Origin: Holacanthus passer
Taxonomy: Eukaryota; Chordata; Actinopteri; Pomacanthidae
Direction: 5' to 3'
DNA length: 64,000 nt
NCBI GenBank assembly: GCA_025331565.1
Contig: JAFREQ010000009.1
Span: 8,297,501-8,361,500 of the forward strand
A model generated the notes under the pieces. That model was not told the DNA's origin, ran no database searches, and was given only the letters and a program-made list of their open reading frames with translations. Shown in pieces: positions 39,101 to 49,530 of this stretch. How positions within the stretch are numbered: the first letter of the stretch is position 1; each line of letters starts with the position of its first letter. The position numbers were made by a program, and so were the translations under genes.

Positions 39101-42100
39101 GTAATCTATTAAAGCTGCGCTAACTCAAAAAAACGTGCCTTTTTTTCTTCCTGTGCAGTCTGAAACATTTGTCAATGTTTTAGACAAACGTGGTTCAAAT
39201 ATGATAGACAGTTATAAAGACACCACATACATACTTTTTGTCTGTGGTCATGTATGTATTATCAGTGTCTCTATTTCACTTAATATTAATGTTTCGTGTC
39301 AACTTGATATTGTCATTTGCAGTTGAAATATTTGAATGTGTTTTGACACAATGTGTCATTGTGAAAACAGAAAGCTATTAATCATTTTTAAAAAACACAC
39401 AATGATGGGTAATTATTAGCAAATCACAGATTCCCTAATCAGCTTTTACACCTCTAAACATGCAACAAGTTTAATATTCACGCTGCTTTAGAGGGAGAAC
39501 TGATTACTTCAGTAATCATCGATCTAACTTTGCTTATTTCACAAACACAAGTTCAACAGTCCTTCACACTCACAGCCGGCTCCAAAGGTGAAGATTTCCT
39601 CCGGCGTGGCGTCGGCTGAGGAGATGACCTCTCCTCGATGGGTCATCAGGTCATCTGATGGGTCAGAGTTCATCAGGCCGAGGAGACCCCGAGTGTGGTT
39701 GGTAAACTCTGTTGGAAGCAGGACAGTCACTGCCATGCTTCCTTCATGCACACGAACCTCCACGCCAGCACCGGAGAGGAAGATCAATGTCACTTCCTGA
39801 GGACTGGGGGTGAACACAAATACTCCTAGAAAAGAGAGTGTTTATATATTTAACACAAAATAAAAGGAGGATAAATCTAAAAAAGTGCATGTGTGAAAGA
39901 CACTAAAATCTACAAACCTTACAACTCACAAACAACATGACTCAAATGAAACTATTATGTCTGGCATGTTTCACAGTTGGAAAACCTCATCAAAAGAAGT
40001 GGTAAATCAAAACTTGAGAGTAAAGAGAGTAAAGTTTTTTTTCTCTAACTTAACCTTTACCAGACACAGACAAAGTTTAGAGCAGAGTGACAGGGTGTTA
40101 CTAAGGGCACATTATAATATTTTATGGTATGAAGTTCAAAACAGCACCTAAATCATCTCACCATGTAGGTCCATCCATCTTTGTTCGGTGAAAGGAAGGA
40201 CCTTTTGGTTTCTTAGCACCTGAAGGTGGCCCTCTGCTAATCGCACCTCCATGACATCAGAGGCCTTCTCCTTCATGGCTACTGATGACAGCCACGTGGC
40301 TCTGGCCAAGGTACCTTGGTGGTCAGTATACACATCACATTACAGATGCACTATGTAGTAAGGATTATGAAATCAATAATGGTTTTATCACAGCTCAAGT
40401 CTCTGCAATATCAAATAATCCAGATGTTCCAATCCACTGATCAAATGAGGAGAATATTAATGACATCTGGCCATCGACAGTCACTTAGCCCACGGCTGTT
40501 GTGAAATTCTAAACAATGAAGCAGACATCTGTTTTTCTTACCACATGTGACCCCCAGAGATACTGAGCAAAAACAAGAGGGAACTAAGGAAAAGGGCTGT
40601 TACGTTACAGCATCAACATGGTTCACTCACACAGGGACCTGACATCACTCGCTCTCAAAACTGTGTAAAAGGTAAGAGGGAGCAAACTCTAGAGGCAGGC
40701 AATCAATCTTTTGGCTGATAAAAGAAAAACACAAATTGAACCGTAAAATAGGTCCCTCTGAAGAAATCCTGGAACAAGTTTCATCGAGACAAAGCTTTAA
40801 GCTGAAAGGGAGGGATACAGTAATAGCATGGGGACGAAAGAGGGGACACAGACTGGGCTTTCACATCAAATGTGGACTCACCGTTCTTAAGTTTCACCTG
40901 TTCTGTTCTGACCTGAACACTCAGCTCTTTGTCTGGCGAAGACACAAGGTAGAATTCTCCTTTGCCATTGAAAGTGAAGCTGAGGCCGTCAAACGTTACG
41001 AAATGTGGATCACCGAGGACAACACCTGCGAGGCGATGAGAAACAAAGCACTGATGCGTTTACATCAAATGCACATGTTGGCAGAAACACTGATTTTGAA
41101 CAGTACGCCACTGATCTTATTCATCTAAACACTGGTTTTCTGATATCAGCGTGCAGCCTGCTGTTGCATTTATAGCCTCTGAAGAGCAGGCAGTCATTTG
41201 TATGATTTAATATATTTCGACATCTTAACTCTCAGCTGCAGTCTGTAATTCATTTTGTTCTCCTGCAAACTGATCCGATTATTACCGGCTACTCTAATGT
41301 CCATTTGCAGAGTAGAGTCTGCGTGTGTAGCCATGCAAAGGCAGTTAAACACAGATTCACAAACACACACAGTCGCCATTCCTCGCAGTTTCACCCCAAC
41401 TCTATCAGAAACCAGAAACAAGACTTCATATTCACCTCTAAATAGGTGCTGTATGCTTGATGTTAAGAACTATATAATATCCTTACCTTGCCCAAAATTA
41501 GTGTTGACATACATTTTCAACTCAATAATTACAAAACCCCAAAATAAAACTAAAATTTCACATTTAATACTTCAACAAATTCAAATCACAAAATGCATTT
41601 GACTGTGAGACTATTTCACACCTTCTTCCACACAGGAGAAAACATTTCCATTAGTTTCATTTTCGGATGTAAATGTTGACAAAAATGATAAACTACAAAC
41701 CTAAAAAATTAAGGAATCAGAACAACTAATTAATAGGAAAATATCCTGGTTAATTAGGGTCATCATCATCGCTGTGTTGTGGTAGTTTTTGTCCATTTTC
41801 TGCGCCCTTTGATGTCTGTTAAGCCTGTTACAACAGTTTCATGTGTTGAAAGAAGTCTATAAATACTTGATCTGACTTATGAAGGATCTCACCAGCTCTT
41901 GGGGGCCGGTAGTTGCGACACCCGGTAGAAGGTCGATGGTTGAAGTAGACGTGGCAGCTGTCAGACCACAGGCAGCAGTAGTACAAACTCGTGACATCGT
42001 AAAGCCAGTGGGAGTACGCCGGCACCCGTGGCGGCTCCCTGTACGGAGGTGAGCCCCAGTCATGAGCCCTGTCTGGGGTGCTGCCGCCGATGGAGTCCCC

Positions 42101-45100
42101 CGTTAGCACCAGAGCACCTGTGCTGTCATAGCAGCACTGCTGACCTGATCCATGGGTAGGACTGGAAATATAAAAACCAAGTCAGAAGGGGGAAATGCTT
42201 TTATATTCACTTTTGAAAAAGGTAAAAACTTGATCTGTCCTCTTGTTGCTCCTACCTGGCCTGAATTGCTCTGACGCAGTGGACACTACCTGGGTGATAA
42301 GTGCACACACTGCCCCTCTCAATGTCACAACTATAGTCAGTCTGAAATAACACAGTGAATAAAAATCAGTCTCAGTAAAATAATAAATGAGATTGAATAT
42401 GATTTGGCAATACATACATTTAGGAACAAGAGTCTGTATTTCTTGATCAGTATCAATCTTGTTGACTTTAACAGATCTCTAATAAAGTAAGTGCCCTGAA
42501 CGCTGAGCACATATCATATCAACACAAAGCATGTACCCCAAATTAATCCTGACAGGCTTTGTTTGTGTAGTATTACAGGGACATGGATGAATTCCAGTCA
42601 TTTGTTCTATGCAAATGATTCACTGCAGCGCTTTTGTTTACTTCCTGAAACTAACTAATCATAATCACTGGTCACAAAGTGGCTGTCATCCATCTGTATA
42701 ATTCTGTGTCATTTTGAGATTTACTGGCAACATTTGCCATACAAATGTGACCTTGAAAACGCAAGTCTCTCTGTGGTTTATCTGGCTATTATTACTTTCC
42801 TCTGACTATGATGAGCACATGGGTATTGTTCTTGCAGATCTCAATGTCTTTGTTTGTTATCCAAGTATTGCTTTGGGGGAAAGGCTTTTAAAAGTTATTG
42901 GACCTGAATATTGAACATAATTTATCACAGGAACTGCGCACAACCTTCTGGATACAATCCTTGTTCTAATATTGAATTTTGGTCTTAAACAAGCAATATA
43001 AGCAATATAAATATTTCTATATATTTGTATTGGTTTCATCTCTTTTCTGACAAAGGACTTATGTAATTGTTATAGTTTCATTTTGTGTAACAGAGAAGGT
43101 CACTCTCACGCACGCGCGCACACACACACACACACACAGTTGGGTCCAAAAGTCTGACACCACATTAAAAATCATATATTAAAAATATATTCATGTAAAC
43201 CTGGAATTCAGAAATATAAAAACACAAGAGGTTATGACATAAAATGAAGAAGATTTTTTTAAGGTTCTGCAATGTTTCTAGTTCAGCAATCAAATTTAAC
43301 TCCTTTACACAATATGTGTTCAGGTGACATAGATTTAATATACTCATCAGAGGTTCGTTCAAGTAACTTGCATATATTGATAACATAATTATACCAGAAG
43401 CACTCACATGAAACCTGCCTGTGTCTGCTCGGGCCTGTGCCAAAGTGCAAGGACAGTCAATGAGCTCATCCAGGAAGATGGGCAGCGTCTTCTCTAGGAC
43501 ATCCCACTGCAGACACTTGGTCTCGGCCCAGACTGCAGAGTCATCTCTGAAGGCCTGCTCCAAGTGCCAGGCTAAGACGTGAACTCGACTCCAGAGTCCT
43601 ACCACGTCCCTGCGTACAAACAATTATCATTCATTCAGTCTAAACTTCATCAGTCAAATGCTAGAAAACAGTAAAAAAAAATTCCCCTCCTTTACTGTTT
43701 ATTAATTTTCTATCAATTGCCTGATCAGTTAGCTGTTGACTAGTTTTAGCTGCCCGTGGTCTGATCAACCTCCATAAGGCAGGGTAAGGCATGTCTGAAT
43801 TTAGGTTTTACATCCAGATCACATGCCAAAATTATCAGCACTATAATGAATCTGCAGTTTTTCCCTGTATCATCTAAATATAGGCAGAACAAAGTTTCCC
43901 TTAAGTGTATTCACATGTTGTCACTTTCATTAAGACTAGGACATTTCTATGATGCTTGATATATATTGTGGACACCTTGCTCCATCTGACTTAGAACCAG
44001 CAGTGATGCGGATATTTCCCAAATCCCAGGCAGAGTAGTCCCGTGATGGCTCAGGGATGAAGCTGAAGGCACCAGTGTTGGAGAGATTCCTGCCGAGGGA
44101 GTAGAGATAGCTCAGCTCAGCCTTCAGAGAGGATGATCCGTTCGTCCCTGCCTCTGTGCTCGAGCTGAACTCTCTGTAACCCCACACCTCTATGTTGATC
44201 TTCTCTCCATCAATCAAAGAGCTGTTCCACGTCATCTTGAGCCGTCCTGCCGTGTTCCGCGTGCCATAGTACTGCCACTGCGTTGCATTCACCAGGTTGA
44301 CTTCAAAGGCAGGATCCAATTTATTGGGGTTAACTAACAGTGAAAAACAGAAAATATTAAAGGGAAACAAAGGTTAACAATTTTGCTGTAACCAGAGTTT
44401 TGCTCATTCAGAGTAAAAAAAGTCAAGATAAAATAACAGCAACTGAAAGTTCACTTTGTTCAATTACAGCTTTTTATGAAACAGCTGCATGAATAGTTAT
44501 ATACTGGTCAACATATTTACTGCAAAATCTTTTCACTGTGGCACCTTCATATTTTCTTCATGGTAAGAATATATTTTGTTAAAAATGCCATCTTAAAAGC
44601 GAGAATTGAAATTCACAAAAGGCATTTTTAAATAGCATTTAAAATAATTTCTGATCACTGACCCTGAATCAGTAGAGTGTAAATTCAGAGGTGGAAAAAC
44701 TTCATTTTTATATTTGAGTAACATACCTGACAAGTACTCTCCAGATCTGTCAAAATTTATTCCGTCTGTTGAGACAGCAAATGGTATCCAACCCGTCTCA
44801 TACAATAAAGGAGAGATGCAGTAGGCATGGCCTTCGGCATCAATAAACCCTTCTCGTTCAATCCCACCTTTGAAGCTGCAACAGAAACAGGCAAACTTGA
44901 TTGGAAACTTGTTTTGTTTTGTATTTTTGGATAGGTACACAATACTACTACTTTGTTCTTAATACAATTTATCTTCTGTAACACTCACACACATTCTGTG
45001 GTCAGGAGATGAATAACCTTGAGAGTTTTCATGCAAGATGGCATTTAAAACACTATCTGGGAATAATAACAAGACTGTCTCAGGTTGAAATTTACCACTT

Positions 45101-46200
45101 TAAATGGGACTAAAACATATCATGAGACAATAGCTTGCACAAGCAGCCTACTTTCTAATGGAGATGCATCATATGATGTCGGGCACCATTTCAACATTTC
45201 CTGTTTGTTACATTTCTTCGAAGAGAGAGCTACTCCATAGCACACATTTTCTGCTATATAGCTGCTGTATGATGATTGTTTAATGTTACAAAGCTGGCAA
45301 ATGTTCTGCAAAAGACTAAGCTCATTTTGGCGTCATTGTGATTTTGATGATTTTATTATGATTTTTTTTTCATCACACTGATAAAAATATATGTTCCAGA
45401 TATTACAAAACTTCTTTGTCATTTAGTTCAGTATACAAAACATTTTTGATTCTGACAATTCTTGTCTTTTCTGAAGATTAAAAAAAGGATCCGAATTTGG
45501 GCACACATATAAGTTATCAAAACTTTATCTGATACAGACATCACAAATCTACTGCAAAATTTATACACTTTGTCAGAAACACCCATCATATGATCATATA
45601 CTGTTTATAATTGACACATTGTGGACCTGTAATAAAAAATAATCCCATGATAAGTGTATGCAAGATTAACATCATCACATGCTTCAAAGGTCACTGTGTG
45701 TGCTCATAGATGCCAACCTGCAGAGAAGGTGCCCATCAGGAGGAAGGACCAAACTGAGGATCCTGAGAGCTCTTCCACCCAGCATGGAGCTGGAGTGAGG
45801 CATCACCTGGAAACAGGACTGGTTGTAGTCTGCACAGCAGTTCAGCAAAGACACACAGGTTGTATGGCAGGAGCATTCCTCCAGTACGTCTCCACACTTT
45901 CCCCTGCATGTCTGACCTGATGAAAAACAATATCACAGATTTATACTGAATTCTATGAAAGTTATAACCCACATCTGCATAAAAACTGCCTCTTTGGTTT
46001 GTTGAGTCTAGACATAACACACAATGCAATCTATGTGAAAAGCATTCTTCTATGCAGAAGTGGAAATTTAGAAAGCAGTTCATAATAAACGTTGGTCCTT
46101 AAACTACATTTGGAAGCGACTTACCAGCTGTTTTAGATGAGCAAAGAAGAAAAACTCCACAGAGGAAAATGATCTCTCTCCAGTGTGCTCTCATGTTCAT
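24465..46200 (-). CDS. susd2: Sushi domain-containing protein 2 (complete, 14 exons, 830 aa)
   Basis: Exons from the ATG: 46125-46200, 45718-45916, 44727-44875, 43976-44333, 43408-43609, 42256-42341, 41893-42161, 40882-41025, 40162-40314, 39574-39825, 38139-38417, 37554-37730, 30111-30207, 24562-24613 (TAA at 24562-24564). They total 2493 nt with every junction in frame. Human SUSD2 is about 822 aa and follows the same order. Domains by residue: signal peptide 1-25; somatomedin-B about 28-61 with eight cysteines; AMOP about 262-446; VWD from 448 with GDPH at 451-454, the family's cleavage motif; sushi about 724-779 with four cysteines; membrane span about 787-805; basic tail to Cys830. The family is a type I cell-surface glycoprotein with adhesion and tumour-biology links; its role in fish is unknown to me. 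Junction sequences agree closely with human (TDYSCDIERGSVCTYHPG; EVRLAEGHLQVL). The last two introns are unusually long. Identification is firm; single splice borders are read by eye. Confidence 0.95.
24485..24490 (-). terminator. susd2: Likely susd2 polyadenylation signal AATAAA
   Basis: TTTATT on the plus strand reads AATAAA on the minus strand, 72 bp past the TAA. It would give a compact 3' UTR ending about 24465. Other candidates further on (near 23837) cannot be excluded. Confidence 0.55.
24562..24613 (-). CDS. susd2: susd2 exon 14: cytoplasmic tail and stop
   Basis: The acceptor TGTATTTTCAG precedes a 52-nt coding end. With the AG carried over from exon 13 it encodes REKKEKPDQMVIQEQTC and then TAA, a charged tail as expected after a membrane anchor. 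The phase fits exon 13 exactly. Confidence 0.85.
26969..26997. repeat. (CA)n microsatellite
   Basis: About 14 CA units in susd2 intron 13. Confidence 0.92.
27321..27371. repeat. (GT)25 microsatellite, the longest in the window
   Basis: About 50 bp of uninterrupted GT in susd2 intron 13, preceded at 27160-27178 by a shorter GT run. Likely polymorphic. Confidence 0.94.
28062..28081. repeat. (CA)n microsatellite
   Basis: About ten CA units in susd2 intron 13. Confidence 0.9.
30111..30207 (-). CDS. susd2: susd2 exon 13: transmembrane segment
   Basis: Between ATTTTCACAG and GTGAGTTC, 97 nt encode DDNVGFVLGAIGSVAALV and on to MGVMIKLHNRKED. This is a hydrophobic span of about 19 residues with a basic stop-transfer end, matching the position of the anchor in human SUSD2. 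Confidence 0.9.
33134..33161. repeat. (TA)n microsatellite
   Basis: About 13 TA units in susd2 intron 12. Confidence 0.9.
35479..35502. repeat. (GT)n microsatellite
   Basis: About 12 GT units in susd2 intron 12. Confidence 0.9.
37554..37730 (-). CDS. susd2: susd2 exon 12: sushi (CCP) domain
   Basis: The acceptor CCTTTAG opens a 177-nt exon encoding VVSCGWLPTPRNGKKSG, then an SFSCNKGH segment, TCLDDGTW and PYCIT. Four cysteines and the tryptophan before the last cysteine are the sushi signature. One domain occupies one exon, phase 1 at both ends, as is usual for sushi modules. The donor is GTTGGT, weaker than consensus. Confidence 0.93.
38139..40314 (-). CDS. susd2: susd2 exons 9-11: C-terminal half of the VWD domain and spacer
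   Basis: Exon 9 (40162-40314) carries EVRLAEGHLQVL and FTEQRWMDLHG. Exon 10 (39574-39825) carries VTLIFLSGAGVEVRVHEG and HTRGLLGLMNSDPSDD, a typical VWD end. Exon 11 (38139-38417) carries SLFTYDSKYL, a HDPAF motif and the helical RAFQIHRAQMEALEP before the sushi domain. Exon 9 has a poor polypyrimidine tract before its acceptor (GACCACCAAG). Confidence 0.9.
40882..41025 (-). CDS. susd2: susd2 exon 8: start of VWD with GDPH motif
   Basis: The 144 nt encode GVVLGDPHFVTFDG and FTFNGKGEFYLV, the conserved opening of von Willebrand D domains. GDPH (residues 451-454) is the site where related proteins, including SUSD2, are cleaved between Asp and Pro. Confidence 0.93.
41893..43609 (-). CDS. susd2: susd2 exons 5-7: AMOP domain
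   Basis: Exon 5 (43408-43609) carries VLAWHLEQAFRDD and DCPCTLAQARADTGRF. Exon 6 (42256-42341) carries TDYSCDIERGSVCTYHPG. Exon 7 (41893-42161) carries GSGQQCCYDSTG, GGSTPDRAHDWGSPPYREPP, SLYYCCLWSDSC and CRNYRPPRA. The cysteine spacing and the CPCTLxQARAD and QQCCY blocks are the AMOP signature. Confidence 0.94.
43109..43139. repeat. (CA)n microsatellite
   Basis: About 14 CA units with a CGCGCG interruption at the left, in susd2 intron 5. Confidence 0.9.
43976..44333 (-). CDS. susd2: susd2 exon 4: extracellular NIDO/AMOP-linking region
   Basis: The 358 nt start from CTGTTAG and encode VNPNKLDPAFEVNLVNATQW, a GTRNTAGRLKMTW segment and an IEVWGYREF segment. All align in order with human SUSD2 (NETRWQYYGTANTSG, IELWGYEE). 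Several N-x-S/T sites are visible (NAT, NSS, NGS, NLS). Confidence 0.92.
44727..45916 (-). CDS. susd2: susd2 exons 2-3: somatomedin-B domain and following segment
   Basis: Exon 2 (45718-45916) encodes TCRGKCGDVLEECSCHTTC and LLNCCADYNQSC, a somatomedin-B domain with its eight cysteines. Exon 3 (44727-44875) encodes SFKGGIEREGFIDAEGHAYC and SPLLYETGWIPFAVS. The exon 2 donor is the weak GTTGGC, but joining there restores the family's CxFKGG phrase, so it is preferred. Confidence 0.9.
46125..46200 (-). CDS. susd2: susd2 exon 1: start codon and signal peptide
   Basis: The exon encodes MNMRAHWREIIFLCGVFLLC and then SSKTAG, ending at GTAAGT. It has a basic start, a hydrophobic core and small residues at the cut site. 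A second in-frame ATG two codons later is possible as the start. Confidence 0.88.
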
Positions 46201-46818
46201 ATTCGAGAACAACAGTGAGTGAACTCGCGTGTCTGTCAGATCATGCTCGGTTAAATCTCTGGTATTGAGCTGTGCAGAGTATCAAAGGTCATTTAAAATG
46301 ATAAACATGACTGGACGAGTTATAAAGTTATAAATTAACAGACGTTAGGTTAGTTGGTCGGTTTTGATTTTTTTTTCTCCAGGCGTACTAACATACAATA
46401 TACATGCATCAAAATACGTACATTGTCAAGTATAAAATGTCCTTTTTAAGTAATTTTAGTCAGAACCGTAACTTCACCGTTAAGCATGTTTCCTCACGTT
46501 CAAATAATGTAATCTCGCGAGACCTTGTACATCAGAGCATTCGGCGCATGCGTATATCGCATCACTCGCATCTGTAAGCGATTCAGTATGAATGAGAGGG
46601 GGTCGTTAAATAAATGAAATAGCAGATTGTTATGTTTAATTCGTCCCGGATCATCTCCGCCACGTTTACCGGGACAGGAACCGGAATGGAGGAATATTAA
46701 GGGGGAAAAAATGACGTTTTTCTTAGTGTACTAGCAAGCTAACAAGCTAGCTGACGTTAGCTTCAGGCTCCCAGCTTCAGTAGCTGCTTGTGATAAAAGA
46801 CATCAGCTCTGAAGGGAA
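46201..46818. promoter_or_regulatory. Bidirectional promoter between susd2 and the DHRS13-like gene
   Basis: The two start codons are 619 bp apart on opposite strands. The interval contains the palindrome TCTCGCGAGA (46513-46522), known as a BANP-bound element of CpG promoters; GCGCATGCG (46544-46552), the core of the NRF1 site; and CCGGAA (46681-46686), an ETS-type core. There is no obvious TATA box. All three motifs are typical of housekeeping promoters with dispersed starts. The susd2 leader probably occupies the left 60-80 bp and the SDR leader the right part. Binding by any factor is inference from motif sequence. Confidence 0.75.
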
Positions 46819-48985
46819 ATGTATTTTCTTTACACCATCATCGCTTCTTTAGTTTCCTTTTTCATTTTGAAATGGATGAAGAAGAGGAGGTACTGCACCG
46901 ACCTGAAAAGACTTGATGGCAAAACAGTTCTTATTACAGGTAAATAAATGTCTTGTTTATTGCAGCAAATATCTTCCTTTAATAACCTTATTTGTTAGGT
47001 AACTACACTATATATATATATATGAAGATCAGTGTGGTTTGAATTGATATGTCAGTCAGAACGACATGATTGCCTGTTGCCTGATATTACAATAACATTC
47101 TGATTATTGCAGACAGTGTTACTGATGTTACTAATACATGAAGTTACTTTACATCATTATTTTTCTTTGCAGGTGGGAATTCTGGCATTGGCAAGGAAAC
47201 AGCTGTGGCCTTGGCAATGAGAGGCGCCCGTGTCATCATCGCCTGCAGAGACGTGGAAAAGGCTGAGAAGGCTGTGAGGGAGATCAAGTTCAAGGGTCAC
47301 AGCCTGAACGTCCTTCACATGGAGCTGGATCTGGCCAACCTGCGCTCTGTGAGGGAATTCTGTAAGAGCTTCCTCCAGAGGGAGAAGAGGCTTGACATCC
47401 TGATCAATAATGCAGGTGAGGGTGTCAGCCACATGGAAGTCTATTGAGAAGTGAAAACAAAGAAAGAAGAAGAAATGCATTCCTTTAAATAGGTAACACA
47501 GAAGTTTGATTGGTCAAACCTGACCAGGTAGCACTGCATTAAAGAGTTCTTCCGTATCTCAATCATGGGTCTAAGCTCAGAAGGTGCAGTATGGTGTGAT
47601 GATTGTGAGGTCCTTTGAGGCAAATTTGTTTGGGCTGTACACTGGAAATAAAATGGGCTTCACTTTACACCATCTTGCTGCTGCTGAAGCAACCAGTTGA
47701 GTACGAGGAGAGCCAAAAACACAGCAAGAAGAGCTCAACAGCTCTTGTAAGACAGACAAATTACAGTGGCTCAGCATAGCATCGCCTAATTTTTGGCAAG
47801 TTGTAGTCTATATTTCGCCACTGTGGGATGAATAAAGGTTTATCTTATCTTATATTTTTCATATTGTCAAGAATATCATTATTGCAGAAATACCCTCAAA
47901 TATTGTGATATTATATCAGGGCCATATCACCCACCCCAAAGGGAGTGTTTAACTGGATGCATCAGAGAGCTCGGTTTGAAGTACTGAAGTATCACTATCA
48001 GGCCTGATCAACTTGAATTCATTCAGGGAAATAAATAAAATAAAACAAATAATTGTTGCCATATCAATGTCAGCTAAAACCCAGATATTTCTACTTTCTC
48101 CACCTCATCGTGTTGACCTCTTTCTTCACCCTCTGTGGTGCTTCTGAAGGTATGCCCAGTGTCCTCGACTGGACGGATGACAGCTTCAGCATGTGTTTCG
48201 GCGTCAACCACTTGGGTCACTTTCTCCTAACCAATCTGCTTCTGCCTCGCCTGAAAGAGTGTGCCCCCAGCCGGGTGGTCACCCTCACATGCTCCACCTA
48301 CAAATATCAGAAACTGGACTTCCAGGACCTCAACTACAACCTGCTGCCCTTCTTCACCTACTGCCGCAGCAAGCTGGCCAACATCTACTTCAGTCAGGAA
48401 CTGGCCCGCATCACTGAAGGGAAGGGAGTGACCTCCTATGCTGTGCACCCTGGTAAGAGTTATTTTTTATGAAGAACCAATTTTTCAGCCTAAAGTTGTC
48501 ATGTATTATAATTGATTTTTCAGTATTTAATTCACTAAATTAGCTAAAAGCACGTCGGTACAGAGCAACTGACATTGAAAATTCTTACATTTTCAGGATA
48601 TCACAATATGATATAGAAGATTTGAATCACATTGCCCACCTCTAACATACAGAATGCATATTGTTAACAGTATTTATATGTATATATGTATATCCTGATA
48701 TCTCTGCTTCCATATGTTTCTCCAGGTTTTGTCCAAAGTAGTTGGACATGTCACTACTCCTTCCTGTTCCGGATGCTGATGCAGGTGATCATGTGGATGT
48801 TTTTTGTGCCGTGTGAGATTGGAGCTCAGACTGTCATCTACTGCGCTGTGTCAGACGAAGCTGCCAAACACAGTGGGGGTTACTTCATCGACTGCCGACC
48901 AGCCACTCTGCGTCCTTTCGCAAGAGACGCTGGTGTGGCAAAAAAACTGTGGGAGGCCAGTGAGAGACTGGTGAAACTAGCCTGA
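46819..48985 (+). CDS. dhrs13: DHRS13-like short-chain dehydrogenase/reductase (4 exons, 308 aa)
   Basis: Exons 46819-46939, 47173-47415, 48150-48452 and 48726-48985 (TGA) join in phase 1 at every junction to 927 nt. The N-terminus (MYFLYTIIASLVSFFILKW) is a membrane anchor followed by KKRR. Rossmann motifs: TGGNSGIG at 40-47, NNAG at 119-122, Asn141, Ser170 and the YxxxK pair Tyr192/Lys196. The catalytic set is complete, so an NAD(P)(H) oxidoreductase is expected; the relatives act on retinoids or lipids, and the substrate here is not known. LKECAPSRVV and LWEASERLVKLA match the DHRS13 subgroup better than RDH11/12. Human DHRS13 has a C-terminal extension of about 70 residues that is absent here. 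It could be one of the tandem dhrs13-like fish paralogues. No AATAAA follows closely; ATTAAA at 49363-49368 is a candidate signal. Confidence 0.85.
47590..47855. repeat. Possible LINE/SINE 3' tail in SDR intron 2
   Basis: The phrase caaatttgtttgggctgtac followed by ggaaataaaatgggcttcac resembles the 3' end of a fish non-LTR repeat. The segment ends in aataaaggtttatcttatct, whose TTATC repeats resemble such a tail. Divergent and uncertain. Confidence 0.35.
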
Positions 48986-49401
48986 TGATGGAAGCTGGAG
49001 AAACTGTTTTTATGTTTTGACAAGAACTGAGTTACTGTCATCACTGCTTGGAGCTTGCTTTTCATGTTTCATGTTTCTAATATGAACCGATGGAACTTTG
49101 TTCATCAATTATAATTATTTATTTTTTACTGTAATTCACATCCAGCACTGTGTGGCTCTTCTACCAAATCCTACTGTTTAACCAAAACAAATCAAGCAAA
49201 GCTTACAGGGAGGAACATTAGTCTTTGCTGCCCTCTGGTGGACAGGAGTATGATTAACTCCTCTCACTACAGTGATAATGCGTACATTGATTGATAAAAT
49301 TTAACAGTTGTCTTGTCCCACACTTTGCCGCAGCACCACTAAAATAATATAGTTACATGTACATTAAAAACAGGATTGAAGCAGACATTACAAAAGAAAC
49401 A

Positions 49402-49530
49402 CAAAAGTTACTTTCCCCAGTAACAAATTACTTTTATATGTAGTAACTGGTGAAGTAATTTCAATTACTTGGAGAAAAGTAACTAGTAATTGTAACTAGT
49501 TACTAATTTTCAGTAACTTGCCCAGCACTG
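49402..49530. mobile_element. Terminal fragment of a hAT-type element ending TTGCCCAGCACTG
   Basis: The segment is dense in GTTACT/AGTAACT words and ends CAGTAACTTGCCCAGCACTG, a well-known terminus of a fish hAT family. The opposite end is not identifiable nearby. Confidence 0.65.
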
